Of a stretch of 64,000 nucleotides of DNA, positions 39,584 through 50,440 are shown piece by piece (the first letter of the stretch is position 1; each line of letters starts with the position of its first letter). Source of the stretch: Epiperipatus broadwayi (lineage: Eukaryota; Onychophora; Udeonychophora; Euonychophora; Peripatidae); NCBI GenBank assembly GCA_028023455.1, contig JAQFVV010012529.1, positions 558,001 through 622,000 on the forward strand. Reading direction: 5' to 3'. The notes beneath the pieces were generated by a model. The model saw nothing but the letters and a program-made list of their open reading frames with translations, searched no databases and had not been told where the DNA came from. Both the position numbers and the translations under genes were made by a program.

Positions 39584-39939
39584 TTTCAAAAACTAGATCT
39601 AAAAATACCAACTCAATTACCGCATTTACCTAAAAGTTAATTATTAAGTAGAAAATCTGAAATTTTCAGATACCTATATATCTTCAATTTTTAATAGAAT
39701 ATATTATTTTAAATGTTATCGTAATGATTTCATAGCAACTAAAATGTTTATGAATATTAAGAATCATAAAGATGGTTTCCCCTTAAGATTTATATTTTAT
39801 TTTCAGATAATGTTGTGAAAGGTATTCTAGGTTCTTGAATAATTTTTTAAAACAATATGTTGATTTTGGTCATTATAGTTTCGTCTTCTTTTGATAAGAT
39901 TAAAAATTTTAAAATGGAAAGTAATTAGGTATTTGGTAG

Positions 39940-40560
39940 TTTTGATATTGAGAATATGTATCAATCTGTTAATAGATTAAGCAGTATTGATATTGTTATA
40001 TTGGTTAAACATGGATCTTTGTCAAAGAATAAAATTAAAGATATTAAAAATTTGCTTTTATTACTGGAGGATTCTATGTGTTTTACTTATAATGATGATT
40101 TGTATAAGATTAAGAAGGGGTGAATAATAGGTTATATTATTTCTTGTTTAATTTGTTATTTATATTAATTAATTATTTGGAAGAGGAAATTATTATTAAA
40201 AAGGATTGTTTATATTTAAAGCTATTTGTTAGATATGTAGATGATTGTTTGTAGTTGAGAATGGTAAATTTAAAGAATTGGTAAATGAGTTTAATTATTT
40301 TGATCCTTCTATAAAATATATGGCAGAAGGAGAGGGGTTAGATTTTGTTAAATTAAAATTTTTAAATCTATTGATGATTAGAAATGTAAAGAATAATTGT
40401 TTGTTGATAGTCATTATGTTAAGAGTAAAGAGTTATGGTCTATAATTAAACCTTATAGCTATCAATCTGTATCTCAGTAGCTGCTTTAAGAAATTATTGT
40501 TATAGAAATAAGAGATTAAATAATTCTAGTGCGGTAGCCTTGTTTCAAAAAGGTTAATTT
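39940..40560 (+). pseudogene. PLE reverse transcriptase relic
   Basis: RT core over several frames: FDIENMYQSV (motif A, from 39941), YNDDLYKIKKG followed by a stop and then IIGYIISCLICYLYIN (motif B region, 40090-40170), and RYVDDCL (motif C, 40231-40251), then VENGKFKELVNEFNYFDPSI and LKFLNLLMIRN. The SFDIENMY, G-x-x-x-S and RYVDD pattern with following LKFLDL is characteristic of Penelope-like RTs, which are related to telomerase RT. At least four stops. The open frame at 40245-40445 begins just after motif C because of a frameshift. Confidence 0.8.
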
Positions 40561-40673
40561 AATAAAGATTATTTGAGTGTTGGTTACCCTGATAAATTTG
40601 TTAAAGTATTTTATTTAATAGTAATAATATTTGTAATGATATAAAGCATAAAGAAAAATATGATTTTATTTCT

Positions 40674-41130
40674 TTGCCATTAAAATTGTGTTCTTATAAA
40701 ATTGTAAGTAAAATTAGTAATTTGTTTGGAAATAAGAAAATTGCTTGGAAAAGGGGTATTACTTTGAATAATTTATTAAATAATACAAATAAAATTTTTG
40801 ATATAAAGGCTATTCCTGGAGTAGTGTATACTATCTTTTATTTTTGTAAGAAGATATATATATATAGAGATAGAGAGAGAGATCAGAATAGTTTGAGCTT
40901 AAATGAAAGAATGAAGGTGCATAAAAGTAGAGTTAGAAATAAATATCTTAGTTCTGCTATATATATATATATATATATATCGATGAGATACAGGTCACAC
41001 TATTAATTTTGATGAAATCAAGGTTTCTTCTTTGAGAGAAATGAAATAAAAAGAATTAAAGAATCTTTATTATTAAAAATTTATGATTCTGAAGCAATTA
41101 ACTTATTTAAAAATTCTTTTAATACTAAGG
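40674..41130 (+). pseudogene. PLE GIY-YIG endonuclease relic
   Basis: Open frame 40674-41006 with LCSYKIVSKISNLFG, KKIAWKRGITLNNLL and AIPGVVYTIFYFCKKIYI: the PGVVYT...C..KIYIG pattern is the GIY-YIG core of PLE endonucleases. Following residues RMKVHKSRVRN and FDEIKV (about 41010) keep the rest of the domain. Two microsatellite expansions have damaged it: a TA/GA run at about 40853-40880 replaces the Gly of YIG and following residues, and a TA run at about 40959-40980 adds an IYIYIYI stretch and then shifts the frame. Not functional. Confidence 0.8.
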
Positions 41131-41341
41131 ATGTATGGGAAGTCATGGGTAATGTTTAGTTTAAATATGTTATTTTGTAGTTCTTTACACTCGAGAAATC
41201 TGATTATAGTAGTGAAACCATTGGTAGTCTTTTAGAATTTATTTTCTTGGCTAGTCTGGCTGAGTTGTGAATTTGGGATAATTTTAATTATTTATTGACT
41301 AGTTTAGCTTTATGCTTTTAATGTTTTATATATATATATAT

Positions 41342-41670
41342 TATAATGGAACCGTGGTACACCACAAGATGATGTGAATACGACTCAGTAGTTGGATGAT
41401 TTGAATACAATGTGTCAAACAACCTACAACAAGTTATATCCTAAATCTATAATTCGACATCCCATTAGGGTGTGCCAGATATTACAGAATCAGAAATGAC
41501 ATATAACAAAGGGAATGCATCTCACTACTGTCAGACCTAGGCCTTCGAATAGGATGCAAAAGATGTCACAATGAAATGCCTAGTTTCAAGTCACATCTAC
41601 TTTCAATATACTAACTTATAATTTACTTACAACATTTTAATGTAACTTAAACTAGTGCATATTCATTATA
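41342..41670 (-). repeat. 3' LTR of the minus-strand element
   Basis: About 329 bp. On the minus strand it starts TATAATGAATATGCAC (TG mutated to TA) and ends GGTTCCATTATA at the TA run. Shares with the other copies blocks such as GTGTGCCAGATATTACAGAA and AAAGATGTCACAATGAAATG (plus strand). Confidence 0.75.
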
Positions 41671-41717
41671 TCTCCCTTTTTATTATAATTCATATTAGTA
41701 CTTATTCTTGCCGCCAT

Positions 41718-42023
41718 TCAGCTTATGTCAGTTATCATATCATCCATCTTACTATTCGGATCATTACTCATACTACTCATGTTTGTTTCTAATCTACCTA
41801 TTTCAATTTTAGTTGCCATTATGTTCTGATTAATCTTTTCTATATTGACCATCATTTCTTGCAACATTTGTTGCAGAATATAAATATTTTCAGTATCATG
41901 TACTACTTTCATTTTAGGTGCTTGAATAATCTTGTCAGTGGGAACTTCTTGCACTTGAAAAACTATTTGGCTTTCCCCTTGTCTCTGTGGAGATTCATTC
42001 TCCTCCATCATATACCCCCCCAA
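41718..42023 (-). CDS. Gag-like N-terminal ORF of the minus-strand LTR element
   Basis: 101-codon open frame, the first after the primer-binding site and leader on the minus strand, so gag by position. The protein is hydrophilic; residues about 48-90 (IYILQQMLQEMMVNIEKI and onward, with regular Ile/Leu/Met spacing) could form a coiled coil. No capsid or zinc-knuckle motif is present, and only 37 bp separate its stop from the purine tract, so it is either the truncated start of Gag in an internally deleted element or a stand-alone small protein. I do not recognise it by sequence. Confidence 0.45.
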   Translation of the reverse strand: MGGYMMEENESPQRQGESQIVFQVQEVPTDKIIQAPKMKVVHDTENIYILQQMLQEMMVNIEKINQNIMATKIEIGRLETNMSSMSNDPNSKMDDMITDIS

Positions 42024-42541
42024 GAGATTGGATTAGTGAAGACCCCTCCCCATTACTATTATTAATATCACTTTCCCCTTCAACAACACTAGTATCTAAT
42101 GTCTCTTCCATAGTTTCTATAATTTTGTTTCCAAATATTAATCCACTTCTAAATAACATCTATTTAAGTAATTATTCAAAAACAACTTTATACTTATAAA
42201 TATCAAAATATTATACCATAGGGCTCCTAGCCCCTTCACACCATTATTTATTTATTTATTATCTATTTTTTTAAGCTGGTGTTTTGGGTTGCCTAATTCC
42301 TCTATTTTTAATTTCACTTATTGATTATTTATTTAAAAGTTGATCTCTATTTGTTCTCTCCACCACATGTTGCATTCACCATTTTTTGTGTTATTTACTT
42401 TTAATATGAATTTTAAATCCACCCTCCCACCCCCAATAATTGGCATATCTGTTCACTATCATTCCTATTGAATATATTTTGATCTTATATAAGAGAGTAT
42501 GTCCAATATGGATTTAAGATTTAAAACTTAAGGGTAAAATA

Positions 42542-42556
42542 ATATATATATATTTT
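42542..42556. repeat. 15-bp target duplication, left copy
   Basis: A(TA)5TTTT, repeated exactly at 43570-43584 on the other side of the hammerhead element. Fifteen bases lies in the range reported for PLE insertions, although a simple AT sequence weakens the argument. Confidence 0.65.
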
Positions 42557-42612
42557 GTAACAATCCACACCATCTCATAACACTGATACACTTGAACACA
42601 CATATGTTGAAA

Positions 42613-42682
42613 AGATAAATAATCACCAATATACGTATTTCATGCTAAACCAGCAATCATCAGTTGGTCCAGATTACCATCT
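42613..42682 (-). ncRNA. Type I hammerhead ribozyme in the inverted arm, family 2
   Basis: Exact reverse complement of the fold described for 42889-42958, so a complete ribozyme core on the minus strand. In a transcript of the whole element the arm could instead pair with the right-hand unit and mask both ribozymes. Confidence 0.7.
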
Positions 42683-42888
42683 CTACACATATATGCCACA
42701 AGTGCTCAGATATATATTAAGATAGCAAATCCTCCTACTTTAATGGACAGGCTTCAATCCACTCCACACTGCAACTCTTCAACCGTCCATCCAATTGAAA
42801 ATCTGATGATGGAACGCTCAAAGGCCACTAAAGTAGGAGGATTTGCTATCTTAATATATATCTGAGCACTTGTGGCATATATGTGTAG

Positions 42889-42958
42889 AGATGGTAATCT
42901 GGACCAACTGATGATTGCTGGTTTAGCATGAAATACGTATATTGGTGATTATTTATCT
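42889..42958 (+). ncRNA. Type I hammerhead ribozyme, family 2 unit 1
   Basis: Helix I: ACCAA before the core pairs with UUGGU after it, then an internal loop (UGG on the 5' side), then UAAUC with GAUUA and AGAU with AUCU. Core boxes CUGAUGA and GAAA are intact. Helix II is UGCU/AGCA with a GGUUU loop, closed by a U-U mismatch next to the core. Helix III is A-U, U-A with an ACGU loop; the insert UACGUA is a perfect palindrome. Predicted cut after the UA ending at 42941. Bulge in helix I plus loop II is the usual arrangement for the tertiary contact of natural hammerheads. Confidence 0.8.
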
Positions 42959-43360
42959 TTTCAACATATGTGTGTTCAAGTGTATCAGTGTTATGAGATG
43001 GTGTGGAGAGTGGTGGGTCATGTGAAAGTCTGTGCTCATACCCTGTCTATTACATATATAGACACAGGTATATATAAGCCTGTGTATTTCAGCTATTACA
43101 TATTAGAGATGTCTGCCTATCCCTTGCATATGTATTTAATGGATTATGTCCTGTACATGTGGGGTCAGATTGACCTTAGGTCAACATGGGTGTGACAATA
43201 ATCTCGGCCTCAGGGTGGCCTTTGAGCGTTCCATCATCAGATTTTCAATTGGATGGACGGTTGAAGAGTTGCAGTGTGGAGTGGATTGAAGCCTGTCCAT
43301 TAAAGTAGGAGGATTTGCTATCTTAATATATATCTGAGCACTTGTAGCATATATGTGTAG

Positions 43361-43430
43361 AGATGGTAATCTGGACCAACTGATGATTGCTGGTTTAGCA
43401 TGAAATACGTATATTGGTGATTATTTATCT
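43361..43430 (+). ncRNA. Type I hammerhead ribozyme, family 2 unit 2
   Basis: Identical in sequence to the copy 472 bp upstream, so the same fold and predicted cut (after 43413). Cleavage at both plus-strand copies of one transcript would release a 472-base monomer. Confidence 0.8.
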
Positions 43431-43632
43431 TTTCAACATATGTGTGTTCAAGTGTATCAGTGTTATGAGATGGTGTGGAGAGTGGTGGGTCATGTGAAAG
43501 TCTGTGCTCATACCCTGTCTATTACATATATAGACACAGGTATATATAAGCCTGTGTATTTCAGCTATTATATATATATATTTTAAATTCCAGTCCAATG
43601 ACTGGACCTCTCTTGCATCTAAACTATGTTCA

Positions 43633-43652
43633 GGCCAAAATGTTGGGTGCCA
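43633..43652 (-). other. Primer-binding site of the minus-strand LTR element
   Basis: On the minus strand TGGCACCCAACATTTTGGCC follows the right LTR directly. It resembles the tRNA-Lys-type site whose core is TGGCGCCCAAC. Confidence 0.55.
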
Positions 43653-43982
43653 GATATAACAGAACAGCAGGGTACACCACAAGACAATGTGAATATGACT
43701 CAGTAGTTGGATGATTTGAATAAAATGTGTCAACCAACCTACAAGTCATATCCTAAATCCATAATTCTACATCCCATTTGGGTGTGCCAGATATTACAGA
43801 ATCAGAAATGGCATAAAACAAAGGGAGCACATCTCACTACTGTCAGACTTAGGCCTTCGAATGGGATGCTAAAGATGTCACAATGAAATGCCTAATTCCA
43901 AATCACATCTACTTTCAATATGCTAACTTATAATTTACTTACAATATTTCAATGTAACCTAGACTAGTGCATATTCATTACA
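43653..43982 (-). repeat. 5' LTR of the minus-strand element
   Basis: About 330 bp; on the minus strand TGTAATGAATATGCAC to GTTATA. It has a primer-binding site on one side and, on its other side, a purine tract (CCTAAAAAGGGAGA, 43983-43996) with 3' internal sequence, so it acts as 5' LTR for one internal region and 3' LTR for another. Confidence 0.7.
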
Positions 43983-44640
43983 TCTCCCTTTTTAGGCCCC
44001 ATTACACCACAGAATTCGAACTCAGGGAGTTCTTGCAGTCAGCTCTCTTCAGGGATGGACCTACTTAATTATTGACCAAATATGCCTATATATAAGCATA
44101 GCTAAAAATATTGATGATGATCAATCATTTAGGAGAGCAATTCATAATGATGATGATCATCATCATCATCTTTAAGGGTGTAAATTCTTAATGATAGTGA
44201 TGATGAAACTTTTAATAGTATGAATGTGTAATGATGATGGTGATAATCAAACATCTAGTTGTATAAATGCACAATGATGATGGTGATGATCAAACAGAGA
44301 TCAGATTGGTTTAAACAACTAAATATATTTATTAATAATTGATAACATATAATAATAAATATTTACAAACAAAAAATAAAATAAATAAATATTCAGTTAA
44401 CAAGAATGGTCTTCTATCATTGGATGGCTTAACACAACAGAAACAAAATAATTCACAGTACAGTATATACAAAATGATATTAGATAATTCACTAAATATA
44501 TACATAAAACAAAAAAAAAGAAAAGCAAAATGAGAATTCAGTAATTCTAAAATTACCCCATTAATATAATTATTAGAATGATATTTATAGGTTGGGGTAA
44601 ATATATTTATAACTATTTTTTTATTAAAATATATATATAG
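43983..44640 (-). mobile_element. 3' internal fragment of a second copy of the short-LTR family
   Basis: Matches 61008-61525: both have the purine tract, CAGAATTCRAACTCAGGGAG, a GATGATGGTGATCAAACAGA block and AGAATGGTCTTCTATCATT-like sequence. Here the ATGATGATGG portion is expanded into three or four degenerate ~55-bp copies (44120-44290). It ends near a TA run at about 44628-44638. No protein is recognised. Confidence 0.55.
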
Positions 44641-47600
44641 CCCCAGTATCATCTATATATGTATGTAAGTCATAGTAAAAATTAATGAAAGATAAGAAAA
44701 AGACCATTTACTCAAGTGGATTAATTGTGCACTCAGAAGTAATAAAAAAAATTACAAATAAATCTTATTAAAACTTATTAGTAAATAATATAGTTTTGTT
44801 TGTCCTAAAGTTTGCCCTCAATGTTAAATATATAAAAACCTTACTTTGAGGTCGCCTTGATGGATCAATGTTGAATTTCCAGAGGAATCTGTAAATTTAC
44901 TTTTATTTAAAATTATACATATTCATTGACTATGATTCCTTTTTTAAAATACATCAACATATGATACATATCCATTCACTGCTCCCACTTTTAAATTGCA
45001 GGTGATCGAATTTGAAAATGAATCTTGAATACACAATAAAAAAAATTACAATACATAAACTTTCAGATAGCAATAATAAAAGCAAAAAAAATAAAAATTA
45101 CGTGAATCAAAACAAAATATATTTATTCTGAGGAAAGCAAGCATTTTGTCTACAATTAAGAGTTTATAAACTTAAATGTCAATCTCCATGCATAACGTTC
45201 CTGTTCACCACTCTGTTAATATTTATATCTTTCATGCTACTTGGTTAAAAACAAACACATACCAATTCTCTTCTGAATGTATATAAATCCATTGAAGATT
45301 AATGGTCACCAGAATTTTGTAAATAGACATTTTGATGGTTACTTTTAAAATGACATCGAGGATAACTTTGGAGATGCTTCCAGTACTGGTTTTTTTACCC
45401 CACACACATTGTAATGATTCCTCTATTATTGACTATTATTTATTGTGGCTTTAATATATATATGAGTAGCTTAAAGAAACAGCCAATTTCTAACAGTTTC
45501 ACATTTCCTTTCCATTATTTCCATAATAATGAATTCAAGCTTGTAAAACAAATTTAATTATATATTGAAGTTTATCACTTAATCAGCTAAAATTAAATTT
45601 CCAATTTTCTTCTATCCAAATTATAAAGATTTTGTGTTAATTTTAAAATATCAACATTAAAGTTTAAAATACATATTCTTACTGTTTTCTTTTTTTTTAA
45701 ATGCTGAACGTTTTTTTTTATGTGCTGAACATTCTGCTGTTAGACCATAAGTGAAAAATGCTAGATTGTTTTTCTCATGCTAGCTAAAACCTATTGTTAC
45801 AACTTAATAAAAAAAAAACAAATTATAAAACACTATTATTATTTTATTTAATCTTCATTATTGAAATTCGATCACTTAGCAACAATTTTGACCTCATATA
45901 AATTTTGATCTTTGATTATGTCTGTTCTATAAGTCAATTAATTATTATTTTAGTTAATGATATTAAATAAAGAGAAAAAAATTAATTTCTACAAATAGAC
46001 AAACATATTAGTTTATATGTATGTTTATATACATATATACTTCATGTGTATAAGCAGGTATGTAGGATATTTTGTTTGCCTACTACTTGGTCTGAATTCA
46101 AACATTGTGAAAAAACTGGGACATGTGTGAAGGTCGGTTGTAAGCCATCTCTTACAATATATATATTAAATAATCATCATGTCAGGCACTACTAGATCAA
46201 TAATCAATATATACTAATAAAGAATAAGATATTAAACAAAATATACTCTCCAATATCATATAATATGTGCCATAACTATACAATTGAGTAAAATTCATAA
46301 ATATTAATTAAATATATATCTATAAAAATTATTAACAGATAAAAAAATTGAAAGCAAATTATACCTTATCTTTATTTGAAGTTCATCACTCCTTTTGTTT
46401 GAAGTCCAGTTATTCATAATTCTTTCTAAACTTGTTGCTAACAGCATGGATTGTATTCATTACATTAAGATCATTAGAGACATTTACTCAGATTGTTTGT
46501 CCAAATTTTTAATGTCTTGTATATAACTTATTATATTCACAAAAAATATTAATCACTACTTTAATAAATAACAACATTTTTCTATTTTAAACAGCAATAA
46601 ACTATAGAAATTAATAGCAACAACAAAAATATTTAAATGATCCCTATTTCTTCTAAGTGACAAAAAAATAATTCTGTCCAAAATCATAACTCTTATAATA
46701 AATTTTATTTATAAATCCCTTTATATATTTATAGTACAATATTTTGTATTTAAATAAATTTAAATATAAATTAAAAATTAAATCTTTTTACTGACTATAG
46801 TATTATTTACTTTTTATTTCATGTCCTAAATACTTCTATTAACTCCTACTTGTAAAGAAGTTATTATTGACATATTTTTATTCATGCACACATTTTGTGG
46901 CTAACACTTTTATTAACATTTCAGTTAAGAATTAAATAAAGAGGCTACCTATAATATTATTCAGAAATTACACATTATTAAAATTAATGGTTAGTATAAA
47001 TAAAAAAATAAATAATTGAATGGCATTTTTGCTTAGGAATTCATTAAAAGTTTGAGTATGCAAAGTGGCAGAAACAATCTGAGGACTTCAAAATTCTAGT
47101 CTGATATTTTACTACTGCAGTAAACTATGCTGAACATTGGGTAATATGATAGCATTATAGTTTATTTAATGCCATGATGAGTAGAAACTATTGATATTTT
47201 GATAATCTGATGAAAATATGAAGAATAAACAGTAAATTCTAACAATAAGCAATCTAAGTTTGAAATAAGTAGAAAATTTTATAATATTAAATGATATTTT
47301 TAAGTAAAATAATCTATAATAACTAGAATGATATTATTACAGATTCTTTTGAAGTATTATAGTTTAATGGTCTAAAATCTTCTGCTATTCTCATATGATA
47401 AAATTTGCTACTTATTCCTTCTTATAACTTCAAATTATTTATATAACATCATTTCCATCTTAGTATCAAAATATCAATAGTTCTTGCAAAATATGTTATA
47501 ATTATTATGGTAATTGAATTTATTCAAACAATTTTGCATTATCTTTTAAATTCATTGATTTAAGACATTTAACTAAACATGTGCAACATGTATCATTTCC

Positions 47601-47999
47601 ATTCATGTTTCCATAGTTTTTGTGTAAACATAACTACATCAATTTTTTTTACCATTAATGATCCAAAGGGGTTGTATCATGTTACTTAGCTATTATTTCG
47701 CTTCCTTTAGCAAAATTTTTTGTTTATTAACCATATAATCATTTTTAAAACCGAGTCTCAAAAAAAAATAAATCAATAAGAATATATTAAATAAATATTA
47801 CACTATATTATTATTTAAGGGGGGTTTTTCCTCACTCAAAAATATATATATAAAAAATCTTTTTTTTTTTAATAATAAAAAAAAAAAAACAATCCTTTAA
47901 TAAAGAAAATAAATATTTTTTGGTATTCTCTTCCTGTAGTATATATTTTTTATAGTTATAACACTAATTTGAGACACATGTCTATATTAACTGCTACAT
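44641..47999. other. AT-rich spacer, nothing recognised
   Basis: No gene, clear repeat or RNA structure found. Very AT-rich with short TA runs, for example near 46160. Confidence 0.45.
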
Positions 48000-49104
48000 C
48001 CACTATACTTGTAATTCTATAGATGCAATAATATCACACATGACTCAGACATATTGTAACAGTATTCAGAGGTGAGTTATGGCATAAATCTGAGGTGATG
48101 GAACTCATCTTCATCATCATCAAGTCAATGACTCAAAATATAAAATATTAAAAATAAAAAGAGGAATGAGCATGAGAAATGATTCTGAGAGATCAACACA
48201 GTTAATTAATTATAAGTTCACCAGAATTACTGACAAGGATACTCACCATTCATTATCGTGAATGATCAATAATAAAAATAAATCAACAGTCAATCTAGTG
48301 ATTGGATTTGAAGTGGGTCTACTATAGATCAAGCTAATTATTTAGTCCTTGCCAGCTTGGGGCAGATTATTTAAATATTAATTCGGATGCACAAACTTAA
48401 GTGCTAATCCATAAGAATACATAACAATAAAACAATAATGCTGGGATACTAAAACATGCATATCATCATCAATGCTCTAGCCACTTAGTACCCATTAATG
48501 TACTGGCCAATTATAAACTTAATTTCTAATAAATACTAAACTAAATAAAATATAGTGCATGCACTTTCATTATCAACTGGATGTCCATAAACACTAAATA
48601 TAACAGAGCATTATGCATAAATCTACCTCAGAGAGTAAAAGCTCTATAACTGTTATTGTGAGCAAGAGATAATATAATATATAATATTCTAAAACTACTT
48701 AGGATTGAGTAAGTTCACTAGAATAATTTTAACAATATCAATTTATTAATAACAATAAAAAATGAAATTAATATCTGAAGATTATGGCTATACCCATATA
48801 AATTAATTCTTCTGATTTTGATTAATACACAAAAAAATAAGCTTTTGCATTGTGATTTACACATATGTTCCAAAAGGTTTATACAAAATACCTATATATC
48901 AGCAGACAAACATTCATTATAATAATTTATGAACATATTTAAATGGTCATAAAATATTCAAAAAATGATTAATTTTAACATATATGTGTTTACTTGACAT
49001 GCATTGATATAAGCACATATATGGGAATTGTCATATAATAATAATGATAATAATAAAGCTATCACATTATTATTTACAAATACCTCATAATGGATTTACA
49101 TAAA

Positions 49105-49136
<32 letters not shown>

Positions 49137-50440
49137 CAGTGCACAGATGTATAGTATAATTTAGGAATATATTTGAATTGTCATAAACCTATAAATGAAA
49201 TCATTTTTTTAATAATACATAATTATTGACCGATTTAACATATATGTGTGTGCACACATTGATGTTTATATCATATTTTAATTTGTCAAAATAATAAAAT
49301 TATAAAAAATATATTTCTCACAATTAATTCTATGTTGAAAATATACATAAACTTCATTCATTATCTTTAATGTTAAAAGTTTTTCTTTTTTAAAAAAAAA
49401 TATTACACCTTTGACAGGTTGCTGTTGGTTAATTATTAACACCTTTAAAAAATACTCCAGCAAGTTCATTTGTTTTCCAATCTAGAATACTCTTCAAGTC
49501 TACTTTTTTCTTTTATAAAATATAAAATCATCTATGAATCATTTTTTTATGTTTTTAGACTTTTAATTCAAGCAAAAATTATTTTCTTGCTTTACTTTTA
49601 AACTAGATTTTAAATGTCATTTTTTCAATAAATTATTTACAATAATATAGTTCTCAAAATACATAACTCACTACTCACCAGCTATATTATATATATATAT
49701 GATGCAAGTTTATCTGTTGTTCTCAGTGTATAGATAAAATAGCATATGTATAATTCTTCAGCAAGCTGATGGCCTTTCAGGATAACCTGGTCCCTTCTAA
49801 ATAGTAGACAGGCTTGTTGTCATTTTCAAAAAAATATAATCCAGTAACTGTTGCCATTTAATCATCTCAATTTAGTCAAGAATTGGATAGACTTCAGGCA
49901 CACCATCTAGACAATGTAGCCATGGATAACATAGAAAAACTGGGTCTTGCTTTAATGTGAATTCAAACTCTGTTATAATCTGCAAAACTCTTATGAATTC
50001 AAACTCTGTTATAATCTGCAAAACTCTTATGAATTCCTCTTTTAATATTTTTTTTCAGAGTGGGGAAAAAAATACAGTAATTAAGCATAAGTTTTTTCTA
50101 TCTTAATTCAAAAAAGTTAATGACACTTTTCAATTCAACTTAATCCTTTGAAAAACAACTTCTTAAAATTTTATCAAAATATGTTATATGAGCATTAATT
50201 TAAAAAATTTGCTAATCAAAACAAATAGTGGAATTTTATAATTATCAGTATGTCTATTGTAACATAAAAATATGCTTGTTTTAATTTCAAATTCAGAATT
50301 AATAAAATATTAATTAGACTTTTTAAAATGCTTAATTCATAATAAAATAATTTTAAATTCAAAATTATTTAATCCTTAACTGTAAATATAGAAAAAAATC
50401 TATAAAAAATTTTGTGTTTATTTCTACTTTTCATTTCAAC
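48000..50440. other. AT-rich spacer with small repeats
   Basis: No coding sequence. An (AC)n(AT)n microsatellite lies at about 49107-49136. A 42-bp unit with ATTCAAACTCTGTTATAATC is duplicated in tandem at about 49951-50034. The stretch 48050-48750, with its ATCATCATCA run and a segment TCAATTTATTAATAAC, looks like internal sequence of the short-LTR family but the match is too weak to define edges. Confidence 0.45.

Larger units (their letters stand above)
39018..39690 (-). repeat. Tandem PLE pseudo-LTR-like units, 424-bp period
   Basis: The segment starting GAACAGTGTTAATTGCTC (39018) and its partner GAGCAGTGCTAATTGCTC (39442) are direct repeats with frequent substitutions. Unit 1 is complete to 39441; unit 2 diverges after about 39690. 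Part of the unit (TAGATCTAAA, GTCTTCAAACCCAGC, ATATGGGGCTGAGAG) resembles the unit at 50452-50862 (TAGATCTAAA, GTCTTCAAACTCAGC, ACATGGGTCTGATCT), so the two are distant members of one superfamily. Confidence 0.75.
39018..41330 (+). mobile_element. Penelope-like element relic with hammerhead-bearing repeats
   Basis: Seen: two direct copies of a ~240-bp segment (39018-39260 and 39442-39690, period 424 bp) precede a decayed RT and GIY-YIG reading frame on the plus strand (39940-41130). The element ends in a TA run at 41328-41341, where the next element's LTR starts. Known: PLEs have RT plus GIY-YIG endonuclease, pseudo-LTR tandem repeats and often hammerhead ribozymes in those repeats. Odd: the hammerhead folds in the repeats lie on the minus strand, opposite to the RT. 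The N-terminal part of the RT is missing or unrecognisable, so the element looks 5'-truncated or rearranged. Confidence 0.75.
42557..43569 (+). mobile_element. Hammerhead-bearing retrozyme/PLE-type element, family 2
   Basis: A 1013-bp element without coding sequence inserted in the leader of the minus-strand LTR element. Layout: an inverted arm (42564-42828), then a full 472-bp unit (42829-43300), then a second partial unit (43301-43569). The inverted arm is the reverse complement of 43215-43479 with one mismatch over 265 bp. Each of the three parts contains a complete hammerhead fold. Near identity between copies points to a recent insertion. Known: PLEs and animal retrozymes carry tandem type I hammerheads. 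No RT is encoded, so it must be mobilised in trans or is a truncated PLE end. Confidence 0.75.
41342..43982 (-). mobile_element. Short-LTR retrotransposon, internally deleted, minus strand
   Basis: Two direct repeats of about 330 bp, 41342-41670 and 43653-43982, are LTRs in minus orientation. On the minus strand the right one ends before TGGCACCCAACATTTTGG, like a tRNA-Lys-type primer-binding site, and the left one is preceded by the purine tract AAAAAGGGAGA (41671-41681). Between them are a leader, a short gag-like frame (42023-41718) and a nested hammerhead element (42557-43569). There is no RT, so the element is non-autonomous. Its left end lies in a TA run. Related LTR copy at 60672-61007. 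Confidence 0.7.

Noticed and set aside
42968-43733. Open frames inside the hammerhead element and adjoining LTR (42968-43195 +, 43425-43733 -)
   Set aside because: They run through ribozyme and LTR sequence, contain no domain and are explained as chance frames.
44332-44652. Opposed open frames in the internal fragment
   Set aside because: Overlapping frames on both strands in AT-rich sequence with no recognisable motif.
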